In this document: positions 17,369 through 25,589 of the stretch, piece by piece
Position numbering within the stretch: position 1 is the first letter of the stretch
Layout of the letters: every line of letters begins with the position of its first letter
DNA from: an uncultured Chitinophagaceae bacterium
Lineage (GTDB): Bacteria > Bacteroidota > Bacteroidia > Chitinophagales > Chitinophagaceae
Direction of reading: 5' to 3'
Assembly (NCBI GenBank): GCA_937981995.1
Contig: CALJNC010000013.1
Coordinates: 1 to 64,000, forward strand
DNA: 64,000 nucleotides
Notes under the pieces: generated by a model
The model's input: only the letters and a program-made list of their open reading frames with translations
What the model was told of the DNA's origin: nothing
The model's database searches: none
Translations under genes and position numbers: made by a program

Positions 17369-19789
17369 TTATTTTACATTGTTAATTAAAAGAACAACTG
17401 TCAAGATTGAAGTGGCGGTTGTCAAACCATATTGTATAACCTGCGCAAGGTCAAAGTTAATTTTAGTTGGAGGCGGTTTAGTTGGAACCTGAACTACACT
17501 ACCCGGTTTCACCTTTGGATAGAATTTAAAGAAAAGAAAATTCTTCGTTCTTTTTAATTTTCCATTTTGATACATTACCGAAATTCGTCTCTTCCAAGGG
17601 CGTGTCCCGAACCCTCCAGCAGCATCAACATAGTCCATAACATCACGTTTAGCTCTGTCATATTTAATATTAATCGGATACTGTACATTACCCTGTACAA
17701 TTACAATTTCGTTTTGTTTTGGGATAATTATTTTATCACCTTCTTCTAATATAATATCATCCTTTCCACCGGCATTCATCATGGCATCCTTAAAATCAAT
17801 CACTACGGGACCATAATTTTTACGATATAATTTTGCACCTTGCGGAAATGCATCTTTAGTCATACCACCAGTACGAATTAATAAGGAAGTCAGTCGTTCT
17901 TTTTCTCCAAGCAAAGTATAATCACCAGGATAATCTACTTCACCAACAATGGATACCATTTTATGTGCAACAATATCTTTTTTCTTTCTTACAAAAATGA
18001 TATCATACGGTTTGATTATAATATTTTCTGAAACTTCGTCTATACTTAAATCTGGGTTAATAGAAACTACTCGAACGTTTACATTATTACCGCTTATAGA
18101 ATAACGATTTACAGAATCTGTGATATTGGAGATTTCAATTCTACCACTCTCAGCAGATAAATCTAACCCACCGGCGTTTAATAATACGTCTTTAAGCTTT
18201 AAGTTAGGTTTATAACGCATATCACCTTTAAATTGAACCAAGCCTAAAACTTTTACATAAAAATTATTGTCAAATCTAGCTTCAGATAAAATTTTAATTT
18301 CATCACCATTTTGTAAAAGAATATTTTCGATTGAATTATCGTTACCATATTCGCTTATATCTATTTTAAGCGCTTGTGATTCGTCTGAGGTATTACCATT
18401 CCTATAAACGTAGGCGCGTGATTTATATGAGTTTCCGTTTAAGCCACCTGCTTTTTTTATTACATCAAAAACTCGGTCACCCTCATTCAATTGGTATTGA
18501 TCTGGGTAAGGTACAGGGCCTGCAATTGTTACTACATTTGAAATACCTTCATTTATTTGGTTGATTGTAACTACATCACCGTCTTTTAAAACATAGTCAA
18601 TTGTAAATAAATCTTTTCCGTTAAAATCCTGATATTTCTCTTGTTCATTTACGACCGTTTTTACTCTAATTAGAGATTCTCGTGCATCGTACTTTGCGCC
18701 ACCAGCAAGATCAATTAAATCTGTTAAGGTACCATACTTTGTGAGTTGATAACGCATGGGTCTCTTAAAAGCACCTTTTGCTTGCACTACTTTTTCATAA
18801 AGACTTACTGTAATTACATCATTGTCCTCCATGTAAAACTCTCTTCCGTTACTACCGTTTTTAAGATATTGGTAGAGGTCAATTCTTTCTATAACGATGC
18901 CATTTCTTTTTATTTTAATGTCACGCATATTTCCAAATTGGTTTAAACCACCAGCAATTTGCAAAGCATTTAATGGGGTGTTTAAGGCAGACATGGTAAT
19001 CATTCCAGGCTTATTTACCTCGCCGTAAAGGTAAACTCGTATGGATCTTACCTTACCTAAAACAATATCAACATTAGATCCAGAAGGAAGCACCTTTTTA
19101 AATTTAGAGCGAATAATACTGCGTGCAGCTTGAAAACTTAAACCTTGAAGAAATATTTTACCTACTCTGTTTGGAAAAATTGAACCATCTCCTGAAATTG
19201 TAAAAGGACTTTGGAATTCTGCTGATCCCCATACCGAAACAACAACCTCATCGCCTACACCTAATCGGTAATCATCTGGTACCGTAGTTAAATTATTACT
19301 TCCTGAGCCGCCTCCACTTGATAGGAAGTTTGCTCCATACATTCCTCCAGTTGAATCTATCTCAAAATTTGTAAGGTTATTTTCCTCTACTAGTTTTTCA
19401 TTCTCGGTATCTAAGCCAATATATTTTAGATAATCAGGATCATTTTTATAAATTTCTCGTAGTTCAGCATCGGTTTTCCCTTTGTCGGTCTCGTTTCTAT
19501 CAGTAAAATCTAAGGTTTTCTCACTAGTAGTCTTTTTATCCTCTGTTCCGTTACTATTATCGCTCCTTGTATTCTTTTTGTCATCGTTTTGTGTATTCGA
19601 GTTTTTCTTGTCATCCGATCCATTATCAAAAATATTCTTATTCCCGTTTGGGTTGTTACCATATGGGTTGTTACCATATGGGTTTGTACCATAAGGATTA
19701 GTATACGTAGGAGGGGTTTGACCAGTACCCTGAGCAAACAATAAGTTTACACAAAGGGTCAATATTGAAAATAGAATAACCTTTTTCAT
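17369..19789 (-). CDS. Polysaccharide export protein with repeated SLBB domains (Wza-like)
   Basis: An 806-residue outer-membrane polysaccharide exporter. Signal peptide MKKVILFSILTLCVNLLFAQ; a low-complexity linker (residues 25-90: NPYG repeats, then Asn/Asp/Lys-rich); a poly-export domain (about 165-250, beginning DDYRLGVGDEVVVSVWGS); then a chain of SLBB domains to about residue 750, recognisable by repeated (V/L)xGxVxxPG(x)Y-like turns such as GEVNKPGM and GEVDYPGDY; and a final hydrophobic helix near the C-terminus. It is about twice the length of E. coli Wza, as is common in Bacteroidota. It has no lipobox Cys. It sits between a flavoenzyme (21 nt) and the Wzz-like gene (5 nt). Confidence 0.9.
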   Translation of the reverse strand: MKKVILFSILTLCVNLLFAQGTGQTPPTYTNPYGTNPYGNNPYGNNPNGNKNIFDNGSDDKKNSNTQNDDKKNTRSDNSNGTEDKKTTSEKTLDFTDRNETDKGKTDAELREIYKNDPDYLKYIGLDTENEKLVEENNLTNFEIDSTGGMYGANFLSSGGGSGSNNLTTVPDDYRLGVGDEVVVSVWGSAEFQSPFTISGDGSIFPNRVGKIFLQGLSFQAARSIIRSKFKKVLPSGSNVDIVLGKVRSIRVYLYGEVNKPGMITMSALNTPLNALQIAGGLNQFGNMRDIKIKRNGIVIERIDLYQYLKNGSNGREFYMEDNDVITVSLYEKVVQAKGAFKRPMRYQLTKYGTLTDLIDLAGGAKYDARESLIRVKTVVNEQEKYQDFNGKDLFTIDYVLKDGDVVTINQINEGISNVVTIAGPVPYPDQYQLNEGDRVFDVIKKAGGLNGNSYKSRAYVYRNGNTSDESQALKIDISEYGNDNSIENILLQNGDEIKILSEARFDNNFYVKVLGLVQFKGDMRYKPNLKLKDVLLNAGGLDLSAESGRIEISNITDSVNRYSISGNNVNVRVVSINPDLSIDEVSENIIIKPYDIIFVRKKKDIVAHKMVSIVGEVDYPGDYTLLGEKERLTSLLIRTGGMTKDAFPQGAKLYRKNYGPVVIDFKDAMMNAGGKDDIILEEGDKIIIPKQNEIVIVQGNVQYPINIKYDRAKRDVMDYVDAAGGFGTRPWKRRISVMYQNGKLKRTKNFLFFKFYPKVKPGSVVQVPTKPPPTKINFDLAQVIQYGLTTATSILTVVLLINNVK
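19645..19704 (-). repeat. 15-bp tandem repeat encoding NPYGN/T units
   Basis: Consecutive copies of a 15-bp unit around gggttgttaccatat encode NPYGT-NPYGN-NPYGN-NPNGN near the N-terminus of the SLBB exporter. In-frame copy-number change would only lengthen the linker. Confidence 0.7.
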
Positions 19790-19810
19790 AAAAACGATTA
19801 ACTCCCAAAA

Positions 19811-20803
19811 TTAGGGTTTTATTGCACTTAATTCAAATAAACTTCTTAATGACTGCTTAAATTCTAAAATAATTTGAGATACTATATCTCCTGCATTTTC
19901 AATGGAGTTCAATCTATTTGCAATTTGTCCAATTTCTAGTTCTCCTTCGCTTAAATTACCTTCAAACATGCCTAGTTTAGCGCGTCCACGGCCCAATAAA
20001 ATATTCAGTTCTTCAGGAGTTGCGCAATTTTGTTCTGCAGTTTTTACTGCCTGATAAAATTCATTTTTTAATAATCGTACGGGAGTAAGCTCTTTTAACA
20101 CTAGTTCTGTTTCTCCTTCTGTGCTTTCTACCACTTTATTTTTGAAATTTAGGTGTGAGGATGCTTCATGACTAGCTACAAACTTTGAACCAATTTGCAC
20201 GCCTTCTGCGCCTAAAATCATGGCGGCAAGCATGGATTTGCCATCGCCTATGCCTCCTGCGGCTATAATTGGGATATCTAATTTTTCTTTTACCGAAGGT
20301 ATTAAACACAAAGTAGTTGTTTCGTCTCTTCCATTATGGCCTCCAGCCTCAAAGCCTTCTGCCACCACGGCATCTACTCCGGCATCCTGACTTTTAAGAG
20401 CAAATTTTGTACTAGATACTACATGTACCACTTTAATATTATTCTCTTGAAGCTTTTTAGTCCAAGTTTTTGGATTACCGGCAGAGGTAAAAACGATTGG
20501 TACCTCATGTTTTAGTATCGTATTTATATGTTTATCAATATCAGGGTATAATAGGGGCAGGTTTACACCAAAAGGTTTTGTAGTTGCTTTTTTACATTTT
20601 AGTATATGTTCATCCAGCACTTCGGGGTACATGCTGCCGGCTCCAATTAAACCAAGTCCTCCGGCATTTGAAACGGCACTCGCCAATTTCCAACCCGACG
20701 CCCAAATCATACCTGCCTGAATTAAAGGGTATTGTATTCCAAATAGCTTCGTAATTCTATTCTCTATATCTCCTTGCGCATTTACACTTCCAAACTGTTC
20801 CAT
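19811..20803 (-). CDS. Nitronate monooxygenase-like FMN enzyme
   Basis: A 330-residue TIM-barrel flavoprotein of the 2-nitropropane dioxygenase / FabK superfamily. Visible signatures: QAGMIW near the N-terminus, SNAGGLGLIGAGS, EGFEAGGHNG (with the catalytic-type His), and the FMN phosphate site AAGGIGDGKSMLAAMILGA. It could oxidise a nitronate or act as an enoyl reductase; the sequence does not decide. It starts 1 nt after the sugar nucleotidyltransferase stop and ends 21 nt before the Wza-like gene, so it is embedded in a polysaccharide operon, an odd place for a nitronate detoxifying enzyme. Confidence 0.85.
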   Translation of the reverse strand: MEQFGSVNAQGDIENRITKLFGIQYPLIQAGMIWASGWKLASAVSNAGGLGLIGAGSMYPEVLDEHILKCKKATTKPFGVNLPLLYPDIDKHINTILKHEVPIVFTSAGNPKTWTKKLQENNIKVVHVVSSTKFALKSQDAGVDAVVAEGFEAGGHNGRDETTTLCLIPSVKEKLDIPIIAAGGIGDGKSMLAAMILGAEGVQIGSKFVASHEASSHLNFKNKVVESTEGETELVLKELTPVRLLKNEFYQAVKTAEQNCATPEELNILLGRGRAKLGMFEGNLSEGELEIGQIANRLNSIENAGDIVSQIILEFKQSLRSLFELSAIKP

Positions 20804-20804
20804 A

Positions 20805-21797
20805 CTACGATAAATCTAATTCTGTATTATCTCCAATATTTAGGCTTTGGTTTTTTCCTCTAATTATAGCGTCGCTACCAATTATTGATTTGTGTAAAAG
20901 CACATTATGAATTTCTGAGTAACTACCTATGATTGAGTCACTAACCACCGAACCATTGATTTGCGTATTATCCGCTATTGTTACGTTTGGGCCTACTATT
21001 GAATTACTTATATCACAATTTCTACCTATACTTATTGGGTGAATTACAATGCTATTTTCAAAAAATGGAACGCTTTCTGAAGGGTACTCCATTTTTTCAA
21101 GAAGGATTGCATTCGTCTCTAATAAAATCTCTTTTTTACCACAATCATACCAATTCTTAACTGAGTGTGCTTTGATTTTAGTTCCGCTTTCAATAAGTGA
21201 TTGTATTGCACTCGTCAGGGAGTATTCAGCAGTTAACTCAAGCTTGTCAATGTCAGCTCGCATTAATTCAAATAATTTTTTACTCTCATTGATTTTATAA
21301 ATTCCAACCATGGCCATATTAGACTTTGGAATTTTAGGTTTTTCAACTACATTTTTTATATAACCATCATCTTTTAATTCAGCTACGCCAAACTCTCTTG
21401 GGTCATCAACTTTTTTTACGGCAATAACAGATTCTGCTGAATCAATAAAATCAACTATCGGATAATCGCAAATAGTATCTCCATAAATAATAAATAGTTC
21501 TTCATCTTGATGCACAAGTTCTTGCGCAAGAAAAACAGCATGCCCTGTTCCTCCTCTCTCTTCTTGTGTAATAAAATCTGCGTTTATCTCAGGGTATTCT
21601 TTCGTGATAAAGTTTTTAATTTTTTCGCCCAGGTAACCTATTATAAAAATGAAATCTTCATGGCCTTTCTCGATGAAGGAATCTATGATAAAACTAATGA
21701 TGGTTTTACCCGCCAAAGGAATCAAAGGTTTCGGTTGAGTATAAGTATGTGGTCGAAGTCGTGTACCCGCACCGGCTACTGGAATAATAATTTTCAT
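20805..21797 (-). CDS. Sugar-1-phosphate nucleotidyltransferase
   Basis: A 330-residue NTP-transferase that activates a sugar phosphate to an NDP-sugar. The nucleotide-binding signature is PVAGAGTRLRPHTYTQPKP at the N-terminus; GGTGHAVFLAQ and VEKPKIP follow. The C-terminal 90 residues are hexapeptide-like (ISIGRNCDISNSIVG, then NTQINGSVV), a left-handed beta-helix as in GlmU or archaeal-type Glc-1-P thymidylyltransferases. Base and sugar specificity cannot be assigned. It is the first gene of the minus-strand polysaccharide operon. Confidence 0.88.
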   Translation of the reverse strand: MKIIIPVAGAGTRLRPHTYTQPKPLIPLAGKTIISFIIDSFIEKGHEDFIFIIGYLGEKIKNFITKEYPEINADFITQEERGGTGHAVFLAQELVHQDEELFIIYGDTICDYPIVDFIDSAESVIAVKKVDDPREFGVAELKDDGYIKNVVEKPKIPKSNMAMVGIYKINESKKLFELMRADIDKLELTAEYSLTSAIQSLIESGTKIKAHSVKNWYDCGKKEILLETNAILLEKMEYPSESVPFFENSIVIHPISIGRNCDISNSIVGPNVTIADNTQINGSVVSDSIIGSYSEIHNVLLHKSIIGSDAIIRGKNQSLNIGDNTELDLS

Positions 21798-21888
21798 CGT
21801 TGCTGTAAAGTTCCTTTATAAGATTAAGAATTAAAAATTAATCAATAAGAATTAAACATAAACAATTCACGATTATATTTACCCCACT

Positions 21889-23172
21889 ATGAAAAGAGAT
21901 GACGCAATTTTTGATTTGATTCAAAAGGAGTACGAACGCCAGCGCGACGGGTTAGAATTAATAGCTTCTGAAAATTTTGTTAGTGAACAAATTATGCAAG
22001 CTATGGGTAATGTGATGACGAATAAATATGCAGAGGGTTATCCAGGAAGGCGTTATTATGGTGGTTGCGAAGTGGTTGATCAAAGTGAGCAGTTAGCAAT
22101 AGACAGAGCAAAAGAAATTTTTGGTGTTGCTTATGCAAATGTGCAACCACACTCCGGTGCGCAGGCAAATGCCGCGGTTATGTTAGCCATTTTAAAAGCA
22201 GGAGATACTATACTTGGATTAGATTTAAGTATGGGAGGTCATCTTACGCATGGTTCTCCGGTAAACTTTTCGGGCCAGTTGTACAATGCGGTACACTATG
22301 GAGTGCGAGAAGATAATCACTTAATAGATTATGATGATTTAGAAAAAAAAGCTAGAGAGCATAAACCAAAATTAATTGTTTGCGGTGCCAGTGCTTACAG
22401 CAGAGATTGGGATTACGCTCGTATAAGAAAAGTAGCAGATGAGGTTGGTGCTTTTGTGCTATGTGACATGTCACACCCTGCGGGTTTAATTGCTGCAGGT
22501 TTGTTAGATTCTCCTTTTGAGCATTGTCATTTTGTAACAAGTACTACGCATAAAACTTTACGAGGTCCGCGTGGAGGAATTATTTTAATGAAAGAGGATG
22601 GACCAAATACATTAGGTCAAAAAGATAAAAAAGGAAACCTTAAACCTTGGAGTAACATAGTTAATATGGCTGTTTTTCCTGGGATACAGGGTGGCCCATT
22701 GCAGCATATAATAGCAGCTAAAGCTATTGCTTTTGGAGAAATTTTAGATCCTTCTTTCAAAGATTACGCACAACAAGTAGTGAAAAATGCGAAGGCAATG
22801 GCAGATGCATTTCGAGCGAAAGATTATGATATTATAAGCGATGGATCAGATAATCATTTATTACTAATTGACTTGCGCAATAAGAATGTAAGCGGTAAAA
22901 AGGCAGAAAATACACTTGTAAGAGCTGATATAACAATAAATAAAAACATGGTGCCTTTTGATGATAAATCACCTTTTATAACTTCAGGTATTAGGGTAGG
23001 TACTGCAGCTTTAACTACCCGAGGGCTAAAAGAAAACGATATGAAAAAAGTAGTAGATTGGATGGACGGAATAATTAGTGATATTGATAATGAAGCATTG
23101 CTCACAAAAACAAAATCAGAAATAAATGAGTTTATGAATGGTTTTGAGTTTTATAAAAATTGGAATATCTAA
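21889..23172 (+). CDS. glyA: Serine hydroxymethyltransferase
   Basis: PLP enzyme converting serine plus tetrahydrofolate to glycine plus 5,10-methylene-THF, the main one-carbon source. 427 residues, full length. The PLP lysine lies in [14 protein letters not shown]; upstream [18 protein letters not shown] and HSGAQAN are all canonical. A TATATTTA sequence 17 nt before the ATG resembles a -7 box with one mismatch. The TPR gene starts 4 nt downstream. Confidence 0.97.
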   Translation: MKRDDAIFDLIQKEYERQRDGLELIASENFVSEQIMQAMGNVMTNKYAEGYPGRRYYGGCEVVDQSEQLAIDRAKEIFGVAYANVQPHSGAQANAAVMLAILKAGDTILGLDLSMGGHLTHGSPVNFSGQLYNAVHYGVREDNHLIDYDDLEKKAREHKPKLIVCGASAYSRDWDYARIRKVADEVGAFVLCDMSHPAGLIAAGLLDSPFEHCHFVTSTTHKTLRGPRGGIILMKEDGPNTLGQKDKKGNLKPWSNIVNMAVFPGIQGGPLQHIIAAKAIAFGEILDPSFKDYAQQVVKNAKAMADAFRAKDYDIISDGSDNHLLLIDLRNKNVSGKKAENTLVRADITINKNMVPFDDKSPFITSGIRVGTAALTTRGLKENDMKKVVDWMDGIISDIDNEALLTKTKSEINEFMNGFEFYKNWNI

Positions 23173-23176
23173 ACCT

Positions 23177-24130
23177 ATGAAATTTCTATTTTCTTTTCTC
23201 GTATTATTTATTTCATTAAATGCAACAGCGCAATCAAATTGGGATGATGCTATTAAGCAAATTCAAAAAAAAGTGAGAGCTCAAAAGTATAATGATGCTC
23301 TTGTAATACTTGAGCGGATCGACCAATCAGCCATGCCAGATAGTATTAAGAAAAAAATTTTTTATACAAAGTCTGTTTTGCATGAGTTGAATAAAAACCG
23401 AATGGGATCCATTGAGAAACTAGAAGAAGCAGCAGCAGAATTTCCTAATGACTATTTTATTTTTCATAGTCTAGCTGTTTTGTGCTGCAATACGGGTCTT
23501 AATCAAAAGGCACGAGAGTATGTAAAATTGTCCTTTGTAAAATCACAAGATTGGAATGATACAGCCAACACCTTTTTGACATTAAGTGGAGTATATATGA
23601 ATGAGGGGAAATGGGATTCAATGATTGCTATAAATCGTTCAATAGTAGAAAAAGATTCTAACTGGATGATGGAGTGTTATAATAACATATCTGTAGCCTA
23701 TATCATGACCAAGCAACCGCAAAAAGGAATACCACTTCTAGAAAAAGTGTTAGCTTCAAATAGCATGCCTGATTATACAACTAATAATAATTTGGGTATG
23801 ATGTATACCGATGTAGGCGCCTACAAAAAGGCAATCAAAGCATTTGAAACAGCAATTGAAATTGAGCCTTCTTTTGCGTACCCCTATAGCAATTTAGGCT
23901 TTGCGTATCATAAATTAAAACAATATGATAAGGCAATTGAACTATATAATAAATCTATTAAACTAGGGCCAACCAACTCATGGGTGTATAAAAATAAAGC
24001 GCTTACTTATTTAGCATTAAACATGAATAAAGAAGCATGCGAATATCTTGATGAAAGTAAACGCAAAGGCTACGAAGCTTTTTATGGCCAAGAGGTAAAT
24101 GAGTTAATTGAAAAACACTGCAAAGATTAG
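23177..24130 (+). CDS. Secreted TPR-repeat protein
   Basis: A 317-residue exported protein: signal peptide MKFLFSFLVLFISLNATAQ, then TPR helices throughout. The clearest are two consecutive repeats with NNNLGMMYTDVGAYKKAIKA and YSNLGFAYHKLKQYDKAIEL, followed by a capping pair. ATG at 23177 starts the signal peptide and leaves a 4-nt gap after glyA. TPRs mediate protein contacts; the partner is unknown. The link to glyA is probably transcriptional only. Confidence 0.8.
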   Translation: MKFLFSFLVLFISLNATAQSNWDDAIKQIQKKVRAQKYNDALVILERIDQSAMPDSIKKKIFYTKSVLHELNKNRMGSIEKLEEAAAEFPNDYFIFHSLAVLCCNTGLNQKAREYVKLSFVKSQDWNDTANTFLTLSGVYMNEGKWDSMIAINRSIVEKDSNWMMECYNNISVAYIMTKQPQKGIPLLEKVLASNSMPDYTTNNNLGMMYTDVGAYKKAIKAFETAIEIEPSFAYPYSNLGFAYHKLKQYDKAIELYNKSIKLGPTNSWVYKNKALTYLALNMNKEACEYLDESKRKGYEAFYGQEVNELIEKHCKD

Positions 24131-24153
24131 TTTAGCCAAACCGAATCAATATT

Positions 24154-24570
24154 TTAAATAGTTGCAATACACTTTAACTCAATAGCAATTGGTGTAGGCA
24201 ACGAGTTAATTTCTAAGGTTGTACGGCAAGGATTTGCATCAGCAAAATACTCCTTATATACTCTGTTGTATGTATGAAAATCTCTTTTCATGTTTACAAG
24301 AAAAACAGTAACATCAACTAAGTTATCCCAAGAGCTTCCGCTTTCTTCTAATATTATTTTGATATTATCAAAAACTGAACGACACTGCGCCTCAAAATCA
24401 AATTGTTTAAAATTTCCGTTTTTATCTAATTCCAATCCTGGAATTTCATCGGTACCTGCTTTACGTGGTCCAACGCCCGATAGGAATAAGAGGTTGCCAA
24501 CTTTACGGCTATGAGGATACGCACCTACTGGATCCGGTGCTTTCTTGGTTGACGTTATTTGATCTGACAT
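24154..24570 (-). CDS. RidA/YjgF family deaminase (possibly 2-aminomuconate deaminase-like)
   Basis: A 138-residue RidA-fold protein. The family's carboxylate-binding Arg is in NPCRTTLEI and the end reads LPTPIAIELKCIA, as in imine/enamine deaminases. The N-terminal YPHSRKVGNLLFLSGVGPR resembles, from memory, 2-aminomuconate deaminases of the kynurenine route more than housekeeping RidA; no kynurenine gene is in the window to support that. ATG at 24570 is chosen over a TTG three codons upstream. Confidence 0.83.
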   Translation of the reverse strand: MSDQITSTKKAPDPVGAYPHSRKVGNLLFLSGVGPRKAGTDEIPGLELDKNGNFKQFDFEAQCRSVFDNIKIILEESGSSWDNLVDVTVFLVNMKRDFHTYNRVYKEYFADANPCRTTLEINSLPTPIAIELKCIATI

Positions 24571-24581
24571 ATAGGACAAAG

Positions 24582-24613
24582 CTAAAAAAAAAGTCTCGCA
24601 ATCTGCGAGACTT
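24582..24613 (-). terminator. Rho-independent terminator of the T9SS type A gene
   Basis: A perfect 10-bp stem AAGTCTCGCA / TGCGAGACTT with a 3-nt loop. On the minus strand it is followed by a run of nine T. It lies 22 nt after the stop of the upstream minus-strand gene and just before ridA. Confidence 0.85.
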
Positions 24614-24634
24614 CTTATTCTTTATAAATATAGC

Positions 24635-25477
24635 TTAGTGTTGTACTATAATTTTTTTGCTTAAGCTTGATGTGGATGAGCTAAGCTTTAAAAAATAAAT
24701 ACCATTGGGTAAATGTCCCATTGAAATTGGTAATGAATTATGTCCAGCTTCTAATTTCTCTTGTCGGCTAATAATTGCACGACCTATTAGGTCTACAATT
24801 GATAAATTATAATTTGCAGTATGGTTAATATCCATTTGTACCTGCAATATATCTTGTACAGGATTAGGAGATAAGCTTAGTTGAGAGACATTATTTTTTG
24901 CTACATCTTTCGTACTAAATGGAATACAAGTTCCTGTGCCCGGTGCATCAATAGTTATTTTATAATAGTCAATAACGGCCGGAGTGTCTACCATAGGTCC
25001 TAGCGGGAAAGGAACTCCAGATAAATAAGCCCTAATATTTATAGTAAGATTGATGTCTCCAGGTGCTAAAGTTGCCGGCAGTAAGCCGCTTAATTTTACG
25101 CAGGCAATTGAATCACCTGGTATAACTAATCGCGCAAAGTTTGTTTTTGAGCTACTTGCATTTGGTGGCAATAAAGCTGGGTTAGTAGAAACTGTGATTC
25201 CTGCAGGTAAGCCTACCACATTAGCGTCTACCACAAATGAATCAACGGTAGCATTTATAGGTATAGAAGCTACCGTAAACGTTGTGTCTTTTGGAGCTTT
25301 TAAATAAATAAATTCTTCATAGTTCATACCCGCACAACCATGTACTAAGTTAGTTGCACTATCAGGTAAAATATAACTGCCACCTGTAGTGGATAAGGTT
25401 CCTGGGATACAAGGTGCTTGCGCCATAGCCCAATTGCTAGCGCATATTATTGTTAAAAGGAGTAGTAATTTTTTCAT
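24635..25477 (-). CDS. Secreted protein with T9SS type A sorting tail
   Basis: A 280-residue protein with signal peptide (MKKLLLLLTIICASNWAMAQ), a mid-region of beta character without a recognisable domain, and a C-terminal Por-secretion (TIGR04183-like) tail: LSLSPNPVQDILQVQM, LSIVDLIGRAI, LPNGIYFLKL and KKIIVQH. The tail directs export through type IX secretion and is usually removed. The middle includes VVGLPAGITVSTNP, an Ig-like pattern. A strong terminator follows the gene. Function of the mature part is unknown. Confidence 0.85.
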   Translation of the reverse strand: MKKLLLLLTIICASNWAMAQAPCIPGTLSTTGGSYILPDSATNLVHGCAGMNYEEFIYLKAPKDTTFTVASIPINATVDSFVVDANVVGLPAGITVSTNPALLPPNASSSKTNFARLVIPGDSIACVKLSGLLPATLAPGDINLTINIRAYLSGVPFPLGPMVDTPAVIDYYKITIDAPGTGTCIPFSTKDVAKNNVSQLSLSPNPVQDILQVQMDINHTANYNLSIVDLIGRAIISRQEKLEAGHNSLPISMGHLPNGIYFLKLSSSTSSLSKKIIVQH

Positions 25478-25589
25478 TCTTTTGTTTTTAAAGTCTAGCT
25501 AAGATAAACAATTTGGCCAATTTTATTCCTAACAAGTTCCAAACCAAAAATTTTTCTTGAATAATGATTATACTATATTCACGATTGAA

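Noticed and set aside
19645-19704. Short tandem repeats considered as a CRISPR array
   Set aside because: Units are 15 bp, in frame and without spacers; they encode NPYG repeats.
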